Shown here: piece by piece, positions 1 through 6,205 of the stretch
Position numbering within the stretch: the stretch's first letter is position 1
How the letters are laid out: each line of letters opens with the position of its first letter
NCBI GenBank assembly: GCA_015488565.1
Contig: WFNQ01000080.1
Coordinates: 1 to 8,565, forward strand
Origin: Thiomicrorhabdus sp.
GTDB lineage: Bacteria; Pseudomonadota; Gammaproteobacteria; Thiomicrospirales; Thiomicrospiraceae
Direction: 5' to 3'
Length of the DNA stretch: 8,565 bases
Translations under genes and position numbers: made by a program
The notes under the pieces: generated by a model
What the model saw: the letters and a program-made list of their open reading frames with translations, nothing else
Databases searched by the model: none
What the model was told of the DNA's origin: nothing

Positions 1-1317
1 ATCACCTGCTTGCAAATCCGTACTAAGCTGCTCTAATAGTTGTTGATGGCTCGAAGCCACGGTGAGAGGTTGCGTAAATAACTCGGCATCGAGCTGCCAA
101 TTCCATTCAGGGTCAATAAAAGCATAGACTGCATCAGCCTCTTTAAATGCGGCAGGGAGCGTATTTTGATGAATGCCCATTCGCATGGTATTGGAACGAG
201 GTTCAAAGACCGCAATCAATCGCTTCTCCTTGGATTTTATCTGCCTCTTTAGTTGGTTTCTTGCCCCCTCTAAGGTCGTCGCAATGGCCGTTGGATGATG
301 GGCAAAATCATCATAAATAATAATTTCTCCCCCCCCCTCTTTCGCCTTTACGCACCCAACTAAACTCATTCTACGCGCCACACCGGTAAATTCACTTAAG
401 GATTCAACACCATCGCTCAACATCACGCCTGCATAATGTGCCGCGGCCAGTGCACTTAAGGCATTTCGTACATTATGTAGCCCCGTCATTGACCAGCGGA
501 CTTCTCCAATCAGCTTGCCCTGATACAACACGTTAAATGCCGAGCCATCGGCTTGAGTTAACGCATAAGACCAGTCCGCCTCTTGCGCCCCCTGTGTTTC
601 AATGGGTGTCCAGCACCCCTTTGCCAACACCTCATCCACATTGGTTTCGTCATTAGGGGTAATAATCAACCCATTACTTGGAACGGTTCTTACACAGTGA
701 TGAAACTGAGTTTGAATGGCGGCTAAATTTTCAAAAATATCGGCATGATCAAATTCAAGATTATTAATCACCAATGTACGAGGGTGGTAGTGAACAAACT
801 TGGAACGTTTATCAAAAAAGGCGGTGTCATACTCGTCGGCTTCGACCACAAAGAAAGGGGATTTTCCCAATCGAGCCGACACCCCAAAGTTACTGGGAAC
901 CCCCCCGATTAAAAAACCCGGCTCTAACCCAACATGCTCTAAAATCCATGCGACCATAGAGGCGGTGGTGGTTTTACCATGTGTCCCAGAGACCGCAATC
1001 ACCCAACGGTCGTGTAAAATATTTTCGGCCAACCATTGCGGCCCTGAAGCATAGGGTTGCAATCGATTCAAAGTGGCTTCAACCGCCACATCACCTCGAC
1101 TTTTAGCGTTGCCTATCACCACCGCATCGGGCGCGTTGTTTAAAAATGTCAGATCGTTCTCTAATAAAACGGTAATGCCTGCTTGCTCTAACTGCGTACT
1201 CATAGGTGGGTAAATGGCTTTATCCGATCCGGTTACCTGCACCCCCATCGCTTTCGCCAATTGAGCAATGCCGCCCATAAACGTACCTGCAATGCCTAAA
1301 ATATGAATCTTTTCCAT
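1..1317 (-). CDS. mpl: UDP-N-acetylmuramate:L-alanyl-gamma-D-glutamyl-meso-diaminopimelate ligase, 3' end cut by window edge
   Basis: This Mur-ligase family enzyme joins recycled murein tripeptide to UDP-MurNAc in the cytoplasm, an ATP-dependent step of peptidoglycan recycling. The frame is open from an ATG at 1317 to the left edge, giving 439 residues; E. coli Mpl is about 457, so only roughly the last 20 are missing. Visible motifs are the N-terminal GIAGTFMGG (residues 8-16), the ATP-binding GTHGKTTT (111-118, Lys115), EADEYD (159-164), NNLEFDHAD (185-193), the C-terminal-domain YDDFAHHP (335-342) and EPRSNTMR (372-379). YDDFAHHP and NNLEFDHADIF are typical of Mpl rather than MurC. A GTG at 1323, two codons upstream and in frame, has a better-spaced Shine-Dalgarno (AAGGA, 7 nt) and may be the true start, adding two residues. 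A run of nine G lies in the coding strand at residues 327-330 without breaking the frame. It diverges from rnd. Identity is secure. Confidence 0.95.
   Translation of the reverse strand, partial: MEKIHILGIAGTFMGGIAQLAKAMGVQVTGSDKAIYPPMSTQLEQAGITVLLENDLTFLNNAPDAVVIGNAKSRGDVAVEATLNRLQPYASGPQWLAENILHDRWVIAVSGTHGKTTTASMVAWILEHVGLEPGFLIGGVPSNFGVSARLGKSPFFVVEADEYDTAFFDKRSKFVHYHPRTLVINNLEFDHADIFENLAAIQTQFHHCVRTVPSNGLIITPNDETNVDEVLAKGCWTPIETQGAQEADWSYALTQADGSAFNVLYQGKLIGEVRWSMTGLHNVRNALSALAAAHYAGVMLSDGVESLSEFTGVARRMSLVGCVKAKEGGGEIIIYDDFAHHPTAIATTLEGARNQLKRQIKSKEKRLIAVFEPRSNTMRMGIHQNTLPAAFKEADAVYAFIDPEWNWQLDAELFTQPLTVASSHQQLLEQLSTDLQAGD
329..337 (-). repeat. C9/G9 homopolymer in mpl
   Basis: Nine consecutive C on the plus strand encode Glu-Gly-Gly-Gly (327-330) of Mpl, just before the C-terminal domain. 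The frame is intact in this sequence. Confidence 0.85.
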
Positions 1318-1330
1318 TTTCACTTAATTA

Positions 1331-1335
1331 TCCTT
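1331..1335 (-). promoter_or_regulatory. Candidate Shine-Dalgarno of mpl, favouring a GTG start at 1323
   Basis: The minus strand reads AAGGA here. It lies 7 nt before an in-frame GTG (1323-1321) but 13 nt before the ATG (1317-1315). Spacing favours the GTG; codon preference and the usual N-terminus of the family favour the ATG. Both give essentially the same protein. Confidence 0.5.
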
Positions 1336-1362
1336 GCTCTGATTCCATCACTCTCTTACACT
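1334..1362 (+). promoter_or_regulatory. Possible sigma70-type promoter for rnd-pfp, implying a very short leader
   Basis: In the 53-bp gap between divergent mpl and rnd, TTGCTC (1334-1339) and TACACT (1357-1362) are exactly 17 bp apart, matching 3/6 and 4/6 of the -35 and -10 consensus. Transcription would then begin around 1368-1371, at or just before the rnd ATG, which has no visible Shine-Dalgarno. This is a weak match judged by eye; the real promoter could lie inside mpl. Confidence 0.25.
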
Positions 1363-1370
1363 GTCTCGTT

Positions 1371-2591
1371 ATGATGACGCAAACAACACAAACTTTTTTA
1401 TCGGTCGAAACCGAATCCCAGCTACATGACTACTGCCAGCACCTTATCACGCATCCAGAGATTACTTGGATTGCGATTGATACTGAATTTGTGCGAGAAG
1501 ACACCTACTTTCCCAATCTCAGCCTGATTCAAATTCAAGACTGTTTGGGAAAACTGGCGATTATTGACCCGCTTAAAATACAAGAGAGCAGTACGCAAAC
1601 GCATCCAAAAGAGGCTCTTTCGCCTTTTATTAACCTGTTATGCGATCCAAACACCTTAAAAGTGTTTCACTGCGCCCGCCAAGACATTGAAGTATTGTAC
1701 CAACTTGCGCATAAGATGCCCGTCGCAATTTTTGATACTCAAATCGCCACTCTCTTTTTAAAACTGGGCGAAATGGCCGGCTTTGCTCGGGTCGTTAAAG
1801 AAACGCTTGGTATTACCATCGACAAAAGCCAAACCCGTACTAACTGGCACGCTCGCCCGCTGACTGAAGCACAAATAGAGTACGCTCTAGATGATGTTCG
1901 TTACCTTGCCCCGCTGTATGAATACTGCCTAAAAGCGCTTAGCCCTAAAGAGCTTAATGCGGTAAAAGAGGAGTGCGATGTCCTTTTAAATGAGTCGCTG
2001 TATGTAATTGATCCTAAAACGGCGGGAGCAAAATTAAAAGGCATTAAAGGCTTTAAACCGAAACAATTGGCGATTGCCTATACACTGGCGCAGTGGCGAG
2101 AAACCTTTGCGATCACACATAATCAGCCTAAAAAGTGGGTAATGAATGACGAAGTCATTACCCATATGGCAAAGCGCCCCCCTAAAACGGTGGAGGCACT
2201 GTATAAAGTGCCACACATCAAATCGTCTTCGATTATGAGTTACGGCGAAGAGTGGATTGCATTGATTGATGCCGTGTTTGAACAAACGCCTGAGCAGTGG
2301 CCACAGCCCCCAAAAAAATCCCCCCCCCCTACGGCACAAGAAGAAGCCATTATTCAGCTACTCAAAGGTTATAGCCAACAAATCGCCATTGAGTACCGTT
2401 TAAACCTGCCCTCACTACTGCAACAAAATGACCTTCTTGCTATTTTGCGGGGAGCCTCCCCCGAAAAACCTATTTTTTTAGGCTGGCGTAACCAGTTAAT
2501 TGGCCAAACCATCTTAGCCATTCTAAATGGTCAAGCCTCACTAAGCATACAGAACAAACAAATCGTACTTACTCAAGGGAAGCACACATGA
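1371..2591 (+). CDS. rnd: Ribonuclease D
   Basis: A 406-residue DEDDy 3'-5' exoribonuclease that trims tRNA precursors and other small structured RNAs in the cytoplasm. Exo I is DTEFVRE (Asp37, Glu39), Exo II is HCARQDIEVL (Asp105) and Exo III is YALDDVRYL (Tyr171, Asp175), so all metal-binding and catalytic residues are present. Two C-terminal HRDC-type regions follow, about 228-300 and 322-390, separated by a proline/lysine-rich linker (about 306-320) encoded by an A7 and C10 tract. E. coli RNase D is 375 residues, so this is slightly long, partly through the linker. Two ATGs in tandem (1371 and 1374) are possible starts; neither has a clear Shine-Dalgarno, and no other start codon occurs in frame within the gap upstream. 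The stop overlaps the start of the next gene by 4 bp, so the two are likely translationally coupled. Identity is secure. Confidence 0.95.
   Translation: MMTQTTQTFLSVETESQLHDYCQHLITHPEITWIAIDTEFVREDTYFPNLSLIQIQDCLGKLAIIDPLKIQESSTQTHPKEALSPFINLLCDPNTLKVFHCARQDIEVLYQLAHKMPVAIFDTQIATLFLKLGEMAGFARVVKETLGITIDKSQTRTNWHARPLTEAQIEYALDDVRYLAPLYEYCLKALSPKELNAVKEECDVLLNESLYVIDPKTAGAKLKGIKGFKPKQLAIAYTLAQWRETFAITHNQPKKWVMNDEVITHMAKRPPKTVEALYKVPHIKSSSIMSYGEEWIALIDAVFEQTPEQWPQPPKKSPPPTAQEEAIIQLLKGYSQQIAIEYRLNLPSLLQQNDLLAILRGASPEKPIFLGWRNQLIGQTILAILNGQASLSIQNKQIVLTQGKHT
2320..2329 (+). repeat. C10 homopolymer in rnd, adjacent to A7
   Basis: Ten consecutive C, preceded by seven A at 2312-2318, encode the Lys-Lys-Ser-Pro-Pro-Pro linker between the two HRDC regions of RNase D. 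Gain of one C would bring a stop at 2372-2374 and loss of one C a stop at 2401-2403; either would remove the second HRDC region but leave the exonuclease domain. Confidence 0.85.
2575..2580 (+). promoter_or_regulatory. Shine-Dalgarno of the phosphofructokinase gene
   Basis: AAGGGA lies inside the last codons of rnd, 7 nt before the ATG at 2588. With the ATGA stop/start overlap this fixes the start and suggests coupled translation. Confidence 0.75.
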
Positions 2592-3889
2592 CTATTTCTC
2601 CCCCCCTTTCAGAAAACGCCCCGATTAACAATGTGCTCTACGCCCAAGCGGGTGGCGTCACGGCCGTAATTAATGCCAGCGCGGCCGCAGTAATTGAAAC
2701 GGTACAAGCAAATCCAAATCAATTTGGTACGATGTATGGTGCATTTAATGGCATTAAGGGGATTTTAGAGGAGCGTTTAATTGATTTATCCGCACTTTCA
2801 ACCGAACCCCTAACCGCCATCAAATACCAACCAGGCGCGATTTTTAAGGCATGCCGTTTTGATTTAGATCCGCTGGAGCATAATCCTGAACAATATGCAC
2901 GCATGTTAGAGATATTTAAAACCTATCGTATTGGCACTTTTTTTTATAACGGTGGCAATGGTTCAATGATTACGGCGCAAAAAGTGGGCGACTACTGCCG
3001 GCAACACAACCACCCCGTCAACTGCATTGGGGTAGCCAAAACCATCGACAATGACTTGGCTATCTCTCACTGTAGCCCGGGGTTTGGCAGTGCCGCCAAA
3101 TATTTAGCCAGTAGCTTTTTAGAAGCCACGCTCGATACCCTCTCTATGCACGACACCTCCACCCGTTTTTTTGTGATGGAGACCATGGGACGCAACACGG
3201 GTTGGCTGACCTTAGCGGCCGGACTCATTAAAGACGTCATGCCCGATGTGCCATTGATTTTACTGCCTGCCGAACGTGCTTTTAATCAAACGGCGTTCTT
3301 AAACAAAGTACAGCACCTGATCAATCAAAAAGGCTATTGCGTCTGTGCCGTGTCCGAAGGGTTGCTAAATCAACAGGGAGAGTATCTCAGCATTGCCAAC
3401 ATTGAGCACACCCACGAGCGGGATTACACGCAACTGGGTGGTGTGGGCTACCAGATTTCTAAACTGGTCAGCGAAACGTTTAATGTCAAAAGCCACTATG
3501 CCATTCCCGATTATTTACAACGCTCCGCCAGCCATTTGGTGTCCAAAACCGACTGGCAAATCGCGTACGATGCTGGCATTGCGGCGGTGGAAGCAGCGAA
3601 ACAAGGGTTGCACGGCGTATTGCCGATTGTAACCGTGACCAGTGAACACCCCTTCCGTTGGCAGTTTAAAAACGTACCACTCCATGAGGTGGCCAACTTA
3701 GAAAAGACCGTACCCGATGCCTTCATTAGCGCGGATGGCATGGATTTAACCGCTGAGGCATTGCACTACCTTCGTCCACTGATTCAAGGCGAACGCCCCG
3801 TGCCGTTTAAAAATGGCTTACCAGACATTCCGGTTATTGAGTTTCAAGAAGTTCCCAAAAAATTACCTAAATTTCAGGCGATAAAGTAA
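2588..3889 (+). CDS. pfp: 6-phosphofructokinase, probably pyrophosphate-dependent
   Basis: A 433-residue cytoplasmic PFK-family enzyme phosphorylating fructose 6-phosphate; the PPi-dependent type is reversible and can also serve in gluconeogenesis or the Calvin cycle. The N-terminus has the phosphate-binding AQAGGVTAVIN (19-29), a form typical of PPi-PFKs. Next come GGNGS (122-126), AKTIDNDL (150-157, Asp154 matching the catalytic base), METMGRNTGW (197-206), SEG (256-258) and a substrate-site QR (311-312). Lys151 before TIDND is the usual PPi-type residue, where ATP enzymes have Gly. However Gly125 in GGNGS is ATP-like (PPi enzymes normally have Asp there), and Asn124 replaces the common Asp, so donor choice is not certain. 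It overlaps rnd by 4 bp and a hairpin follows. No pyrophosphatase or other glycolytic gene is in view. Family is certain; PPi use is inferred. Confidence 0.88.
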   Translation: MTISPPLSENAPINNVLYAQAGGVTAVINASAAAVIETVQANPNQFGTMYGAFNGIKGILEERLIDLSALSTEPLTAIKYQPGAIFKACRFDLDPLEHNPEQYARMLEIFKTYRIGTFFYNGGNGSMITAQKVGDYCRQHNHPVNCIGVAKTIDNDLAISHCSPGFGSAAKYLASSFLEATLDTLSMHDTSTRFFVMETMGRNTGWLTLAAGLIKDVMPDVPLILLPAERAFNQTAFLNKVQHLINQKGYCVCAVSEGLLNQQGEYLSIANIEHTHERDYTQLGGVGYQISKLVSETFNVKSHYAIPDYLQRSASHLVSKTDWQIAYDAGIAAVEAAKQGLHGVLPIVTVTSEHPFRWQFKNVPLHEVANLEKTVPDAFISADGMDLTAEALHYLRPLIQGERPVPFKNGLPDIPVIEFQEVPKKLPKFQAIK

Positions 3890-3895
3890 CCTAAA

Positions 3896-3914
3896 GGCAT
3901 ACCCTGAGTGTGCC
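3896..3914 (+). terminator. Possible terminator hairpin after the phosphofructokinase gene
   Basis: In the 38-bp gap between convergent genes, GGCATAC (3896-3902) can pair with GTGTGCC (3908-3914) around a 5-nt loop, a 7-bp stem with one G-U pair. A pyrimidine-rich CTCTCTTT follows on the plus strand. On the minus strand the G-U pair becomes a C-A mismatch, but a TTTAGGTTACTTT stretch follows, so it may also stop the opposing operon less efficiently. The U-tract is imperfect. Confidence 0.45.
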
Positions 3915-3927
3915 CTCTCTTTCCCTC

Positions 3928-4995
3928 CTATCGACGAATAAAAGAACGAACCAATAGCCAAAACCACGCCACAATACCACCAACCACAATGCCGACCACA
4001 TCGACCCATAAGTCCATAAAATCAGCTGTTCGGCCGTCTACAAAGACCTGAGCGCATTCAATAAACAGCCCCAGCAAAACTAAGTCTATCACGACCTGCC
4101 ACCAAGCTTTATGGCGAGAACCACCCACCATGATCAGTGCGGCAATAAAAAAGAATAAAAAATGCGCAAATACGTCCTTATCCAACGTTAAGGCGGGCGT
4201 AATTGAGTAGACCAACTCAGGCAGTTGGTTCATCAATTGCAACTTAACGTCACCTGACACAATCGCTCCCACCATCAATGCCGCTACCAGTAACACGCCT
4301 ACTTTTGAACGGTGCCAAAAATGCCGAGCATAACTGGACATTAACCAGATCATCATGACCACCCACGCCAGCAAGCCAAGCAGCTTAATAAACTGAGCCT
4401 CGGCTTTTTGAGTCACGGGCACGAGATGAATCTCTTTGATTTGTACTGTACCAGCCACTTTCGAGAGATTAACGTTCACCCGCACACTAGCGACATGACT
4501 TGGCACCTCAAATGTTTTTCGGTACTCACGCCAGTCACGATGATGACGTGGCAGAGGAATGGCGTTAATACTCACTCGTTTGCCTTTTTCATCGTAAAAA
4601 ACCAATGACAAACGGCCTTCATGCCACTCTTTTGCACCTTCACCAATCGAAAACGTACGGGCAATCCCTGACAACTGCAATAAAAGAGGCTCAATAGACT
4701 CCCCCTCTTTTTTTGCTTGGTATTTAGGCAAACGTGAATCTATGTTCAATCGTTGATAGAGCGCAAGGTATTTTTTAGGTTCAGACAGTGAGAGCGTGAC
4801 CTCTCCTGTGGCTTCTTGCTTGACCCTCTTGGGATTGGATATTTTCCAGCCGTCAAATCCCGCTTTGAAATCAGGATTGGTCAGCCACTCTTTGTCGGTT
4901 GGTTGATAGGCGTTGTAACTGGTGACATACAGAGAGGTTAACCCAAGCAACAAGAGCGTTGCAAGCCAAAAGAGCCAAGTAACGGCGCGAGGCAT
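3928..4995 (-). CDS. VanZ-family integral membrane protein with an N-terminal extracytoplasmic beta-rich domain
   Basis: A 355-residue membrane protein from an ATG at 4995. After a basic start, helix 1 spans about 5-25. Residues about 35-195 are soluble, aromatic-rich and beta-like (NPDFKAGFDGW at 40-50, then regular strands), resembling a jelly-roll or carbohydrate-binding fold and probably periplasmic. Four or five helices follow near 203-221, 232-248, 275-291, 298-318 and 327-349. The last part carries the VanZ-like pattern: Glu313 (IECAQ), GRTADFMD (321-328) and DLWVDVVG (328-335). VanZ itself gives low-level teicoplanin resistance by an unclear mechanism; most relatives have no known function. 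The frame extends upstream to a TTG at 5073, but that would overlap the preceding gene by 68 bp and put a non-hydrophobic segment before helix 1. No good Shine-Dalgarno is seen, so the start is a topology-based choice. It is last in the LPS operon, 10 bp after the 68-residue gene. Domain call is good; substrate unknown. Confidence 0.8.
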   Translation of the reverse strand: MPRAVTWLFWLATLLLLGLTSLYVTSYNAYQPTDKEWLTNPDFKAGFDGWKISNPKRVKQEATGEVTLSLSEPKKYLALYQRLNIDSRLPKYQAKKEGESIEPLLLQLSGIARTFSIGEGAKEWHEGRLSLVFYDEKGKRVSINAIPLPRHHRDWREYRKTFEVPSHVASVRVNVNLSKVAGTVQIKEIHLVPVTQKAEAQFIKLLGLLAWVVMMIWLMSSYARHFWHRSKVGVLLVAALMVGAIVSGDVKLQLMNQLPELVYSITPALTLDKDVFAHFLFFFIAALIMVGGSRHKAWWQVVIDLVLLGLFIECAQVFVDGRTADFMDLWVDVVGIVVGGIVAWFWLLVRSFIRR

Positions 4996-5005
4996 GTGTA
5001 TTGCG

Positions 5006-5212
5006 TTAGAAAGCGGAGGCATCGCTGAACACAAAATAGATGAGGTAGCCGCCATACATAACCAACATGACAATGCTCATTAAGGTAATCGGCCTTAAGC
5101 CTTTTTGCTCAATCACAATGCCCTGTTGAGCCAGCTTACGGTTTCTAAGCTTTTGCTTAATCAGCCAATAGAAAAAAACCATTAAGATCAGTAACGTTAT
5201 ATATTTTAACAA
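5006..5212 (-). CDS. Small two-helix membrane protein of unknown function
   Basis: A 68-residue protein I do not recognise. It has two hydrophobic helices (about 2-19 and 42-62) joined by a strongly basic loop (KQKLRNRKLAQQ at 19-30), so the loop is probably cytoplasmic with both ends outside. The start is a TTG at 5212, preceded at 8 nt by GAGTGAG, a weak Shine-Dalgarno that overlaps the kdsB stop; an ATG at residue 11 would cut into helix 1. It sits 9 bp after kdsB and 10 bp before the VanZ-family gene, which makes it look like a real operon member rather than chance. The two membrane proteins may work together, but this rests on adjacency only. Confidence 0.65.
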   Translation of the reverse strand: MLKYITLLILMVFFYWLIKQKLRNRKLAQQGIVIEQKGLRPITLMSIVMLVMYGGYLIYFVFSDASAF

Positions 5213-5220
5213 TCGAAAAA

Positions 5221-5227
5221 CTCACTC
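5221..5227 (-). promoter_or_regulatory. Weak Shine-Dalgarno supporting a TTG start
   Basis: GAGTGAG on the minus strand overlaps the kdsB stop codon and lies 8 nt before the TTG at 5212. It is the main evidence that the small membrane protein begins at TTG rather than at the internal ATG. Confidence 0.4.
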
Positions 5228-5989
5228 AACCGAAGCGGAAGAAAGCAGGGTTCGGACCGTTTTAAGGTCTTCGGGTGTATCGACTCCCACCCCCGCATCA
5301 CACAACGCATCCAACACTAAAATCGATTCACCATGCCAAAGCACTCGAAGTTGTTCAAGCTTTTCAACTTGCTCTAAGTCGCACTCTGGCCATGCAATGT
5401 ATTGCTTTACAAAGCCTGCACGGTAAGCGTACAGTCCAATGTGACGCTTGTAATGCCAATTGTCTGGCAATGTGTTTGAGTCGCCAAAGGTATCACGAGA
5501 CCAGGGCAAGGGAGCGCGACTAAAATTAATGGCCAAATTATCAATATTACGACTCACTTTTACCGCATGAGGATCAAATACCGTTTCAACATCATCAATG
5601 GGTTCGCACAGTGTCGCCATGGCAATCGCAGGATAGGACTGCAACCCTTCCGCCACCTGGTGTATCAATTTAGGAGGCAACATCGGCTCATCGCCTTGTA
5701 CATTGACAAGAATATCGTTGTCCTGCAACTCTAACAGATCAATGACTTCGGCAATGCGCTCGGTACCCGATTGATGTTGATCTCCCGTTAAACAAACCTC
5801 CGCACCAAAGGCTTCACACACCGATTTAACCGATTGAGATTCCGTTGCAATAATGATGCGTTGTGCGCCAGAGCGTTGTGCTTGTCGCCATGTCCACTCA
5901 ATCATCGGTTTGCCATTAATGTCTTTCAACGGTTTTCCTGGTAAACGGCTGGATTCAAAACGGGCAGGAATAATGACAATAAAAGACAT
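5222..5989 (-). CDS. kdsB: 3-deoxy-manno-octulosonate cytidylyltransferase (CMP-Kdo synthetase)
   Basis: This 255-residue cytoplasmic enzyme couples CTP to Kdo, releasing pyrophosphate and CMP-Kdo, the donor used to attach Kdo to lipid A precursor. The nucleotide-binding signature IIPARFESSRLPGKPL (6-21) is near the N-terminus. SGTERIAE (74-81), the metal-binding VQGDEP (97-102, Asp100), HIGLYAYR (183-190), EKLEQLRVL (209-217) and GVDTPEDL (235-242) follow in the family order. Length matches E. coli KdsB (248). The ATG at 5989 is 15 bp after the ycaR-like stop; AAGGG lies 11 nt before it, a rather long spacing, with GAAG closer. Its place after lpxK and the ycaR-like gene is conserved in many gammaproteobacteria. 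Identity is secure. Confidence 0.96.
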   Translation of the reverse strand: MSFIVIIPARFESSRLPGKPLKDINGKPMIEWTWRQAQRSGAQRIIIATESQSVKSVCEAFGAEVCLTGDQHQSGTERIAEVIDLLELQDNDILVNVQGDEPMLPPKLIHQVAEGLQSYPAIAMATLCEPIDDVETVFDPHAVKVSRNIDNLAINFSRAPLPWSRDTFGDSNTLPDNWHYKRHIGLYAYRAGFVKQYIAWPECDLEQVEKLEQLRVLWHGESILVLDALCDAGVGVDTPEDLKTVRTLLSSASVE

Positions 5990-6004
5990 AAAAACTTCGA
6001 CCCT

Positions 6005-6205
6005 TTAACCTTTTTGCTTACGGTAAGACTCAACTTCTTCAGCACTTAACACTCGCGCTTCGTCTTCTAGTAAAATGGGAATTCCATCTCTCACGGGGTA
6101 GGCTAAATTAGCGGCGGTCGAAATCAGCTCTTGGCTTTTTTTGTCGTAAATTAATTTAGTTTTGCTCACGGGACACACAAGAATGTCGAGTAATTTAGGA
6201 TCCAT
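6005..6205 (-). CDS. ycaR: YcaR/UPF0434 (Trm112-like) small protein with depleted cysteines
   Basis: A 66-residue protein of the UPF0434 family, related to the Trm112 zinc-binding fold, of unclear role in bacteria. The start MDPKLLDILVCPVSKTKL, the middle NLAYPVRDGIPILLEDEAR (33-51) and the ending RVLSAEEVESY match the family closely. As I recall, the E. coli protein has cysteines at 11, 14 and 29; here only Cys11 remains, with Ser14 and Ser29, so classical zinc binding is unlikely. The ATG at 6205 overlaps the lpxK stop by 11 bp, with AAGAG about 13 nt upstream. It lies in the conserved lpxK-ycaR-kdsB order. The family is certain; the function is not. Confidence 0.92.
   Translation of the reverse strand: MDPKLLDILVCPVSKTKLIYDKKSQELISTAANLAYPVRDGIPILLEDEARVLSAEEVESYRKQKG

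Noticed and set aside
329..337. C9 in mpl as a frameshift or pseudogene
   Set aside because: The frame was followed from 1317 to the left edge and conserved motifs occur on both sides of the tract in the same frame, so mpl is intact in the window.
774..1054. Plus-strand open frames of 61 and 84 codons inside mpl
   Set aside because: They lie antisense to a well-conserved mpl reading frame and show no recognisable motif, so they are shadows of mpl.
2034..2339. Minus-strand 101-codon frame across rnd
   Set aside because: It is antisense to the HRDC part of RNase D, has an arginine/cysteine/phenylalanine-rich composition typical of shadow frames, and no ribosome-binding site.
4996..5073. Longer N-terminus for the VanZ-family protein from a TTG at 5073
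   Set aside because: It would overlap the preceding small gene by 68 bp and put a cysteine-rich, unhelical segment ahead of the first membrane helix; the ATG at 4995 gives a normal basic-plus-hydrophobic start.
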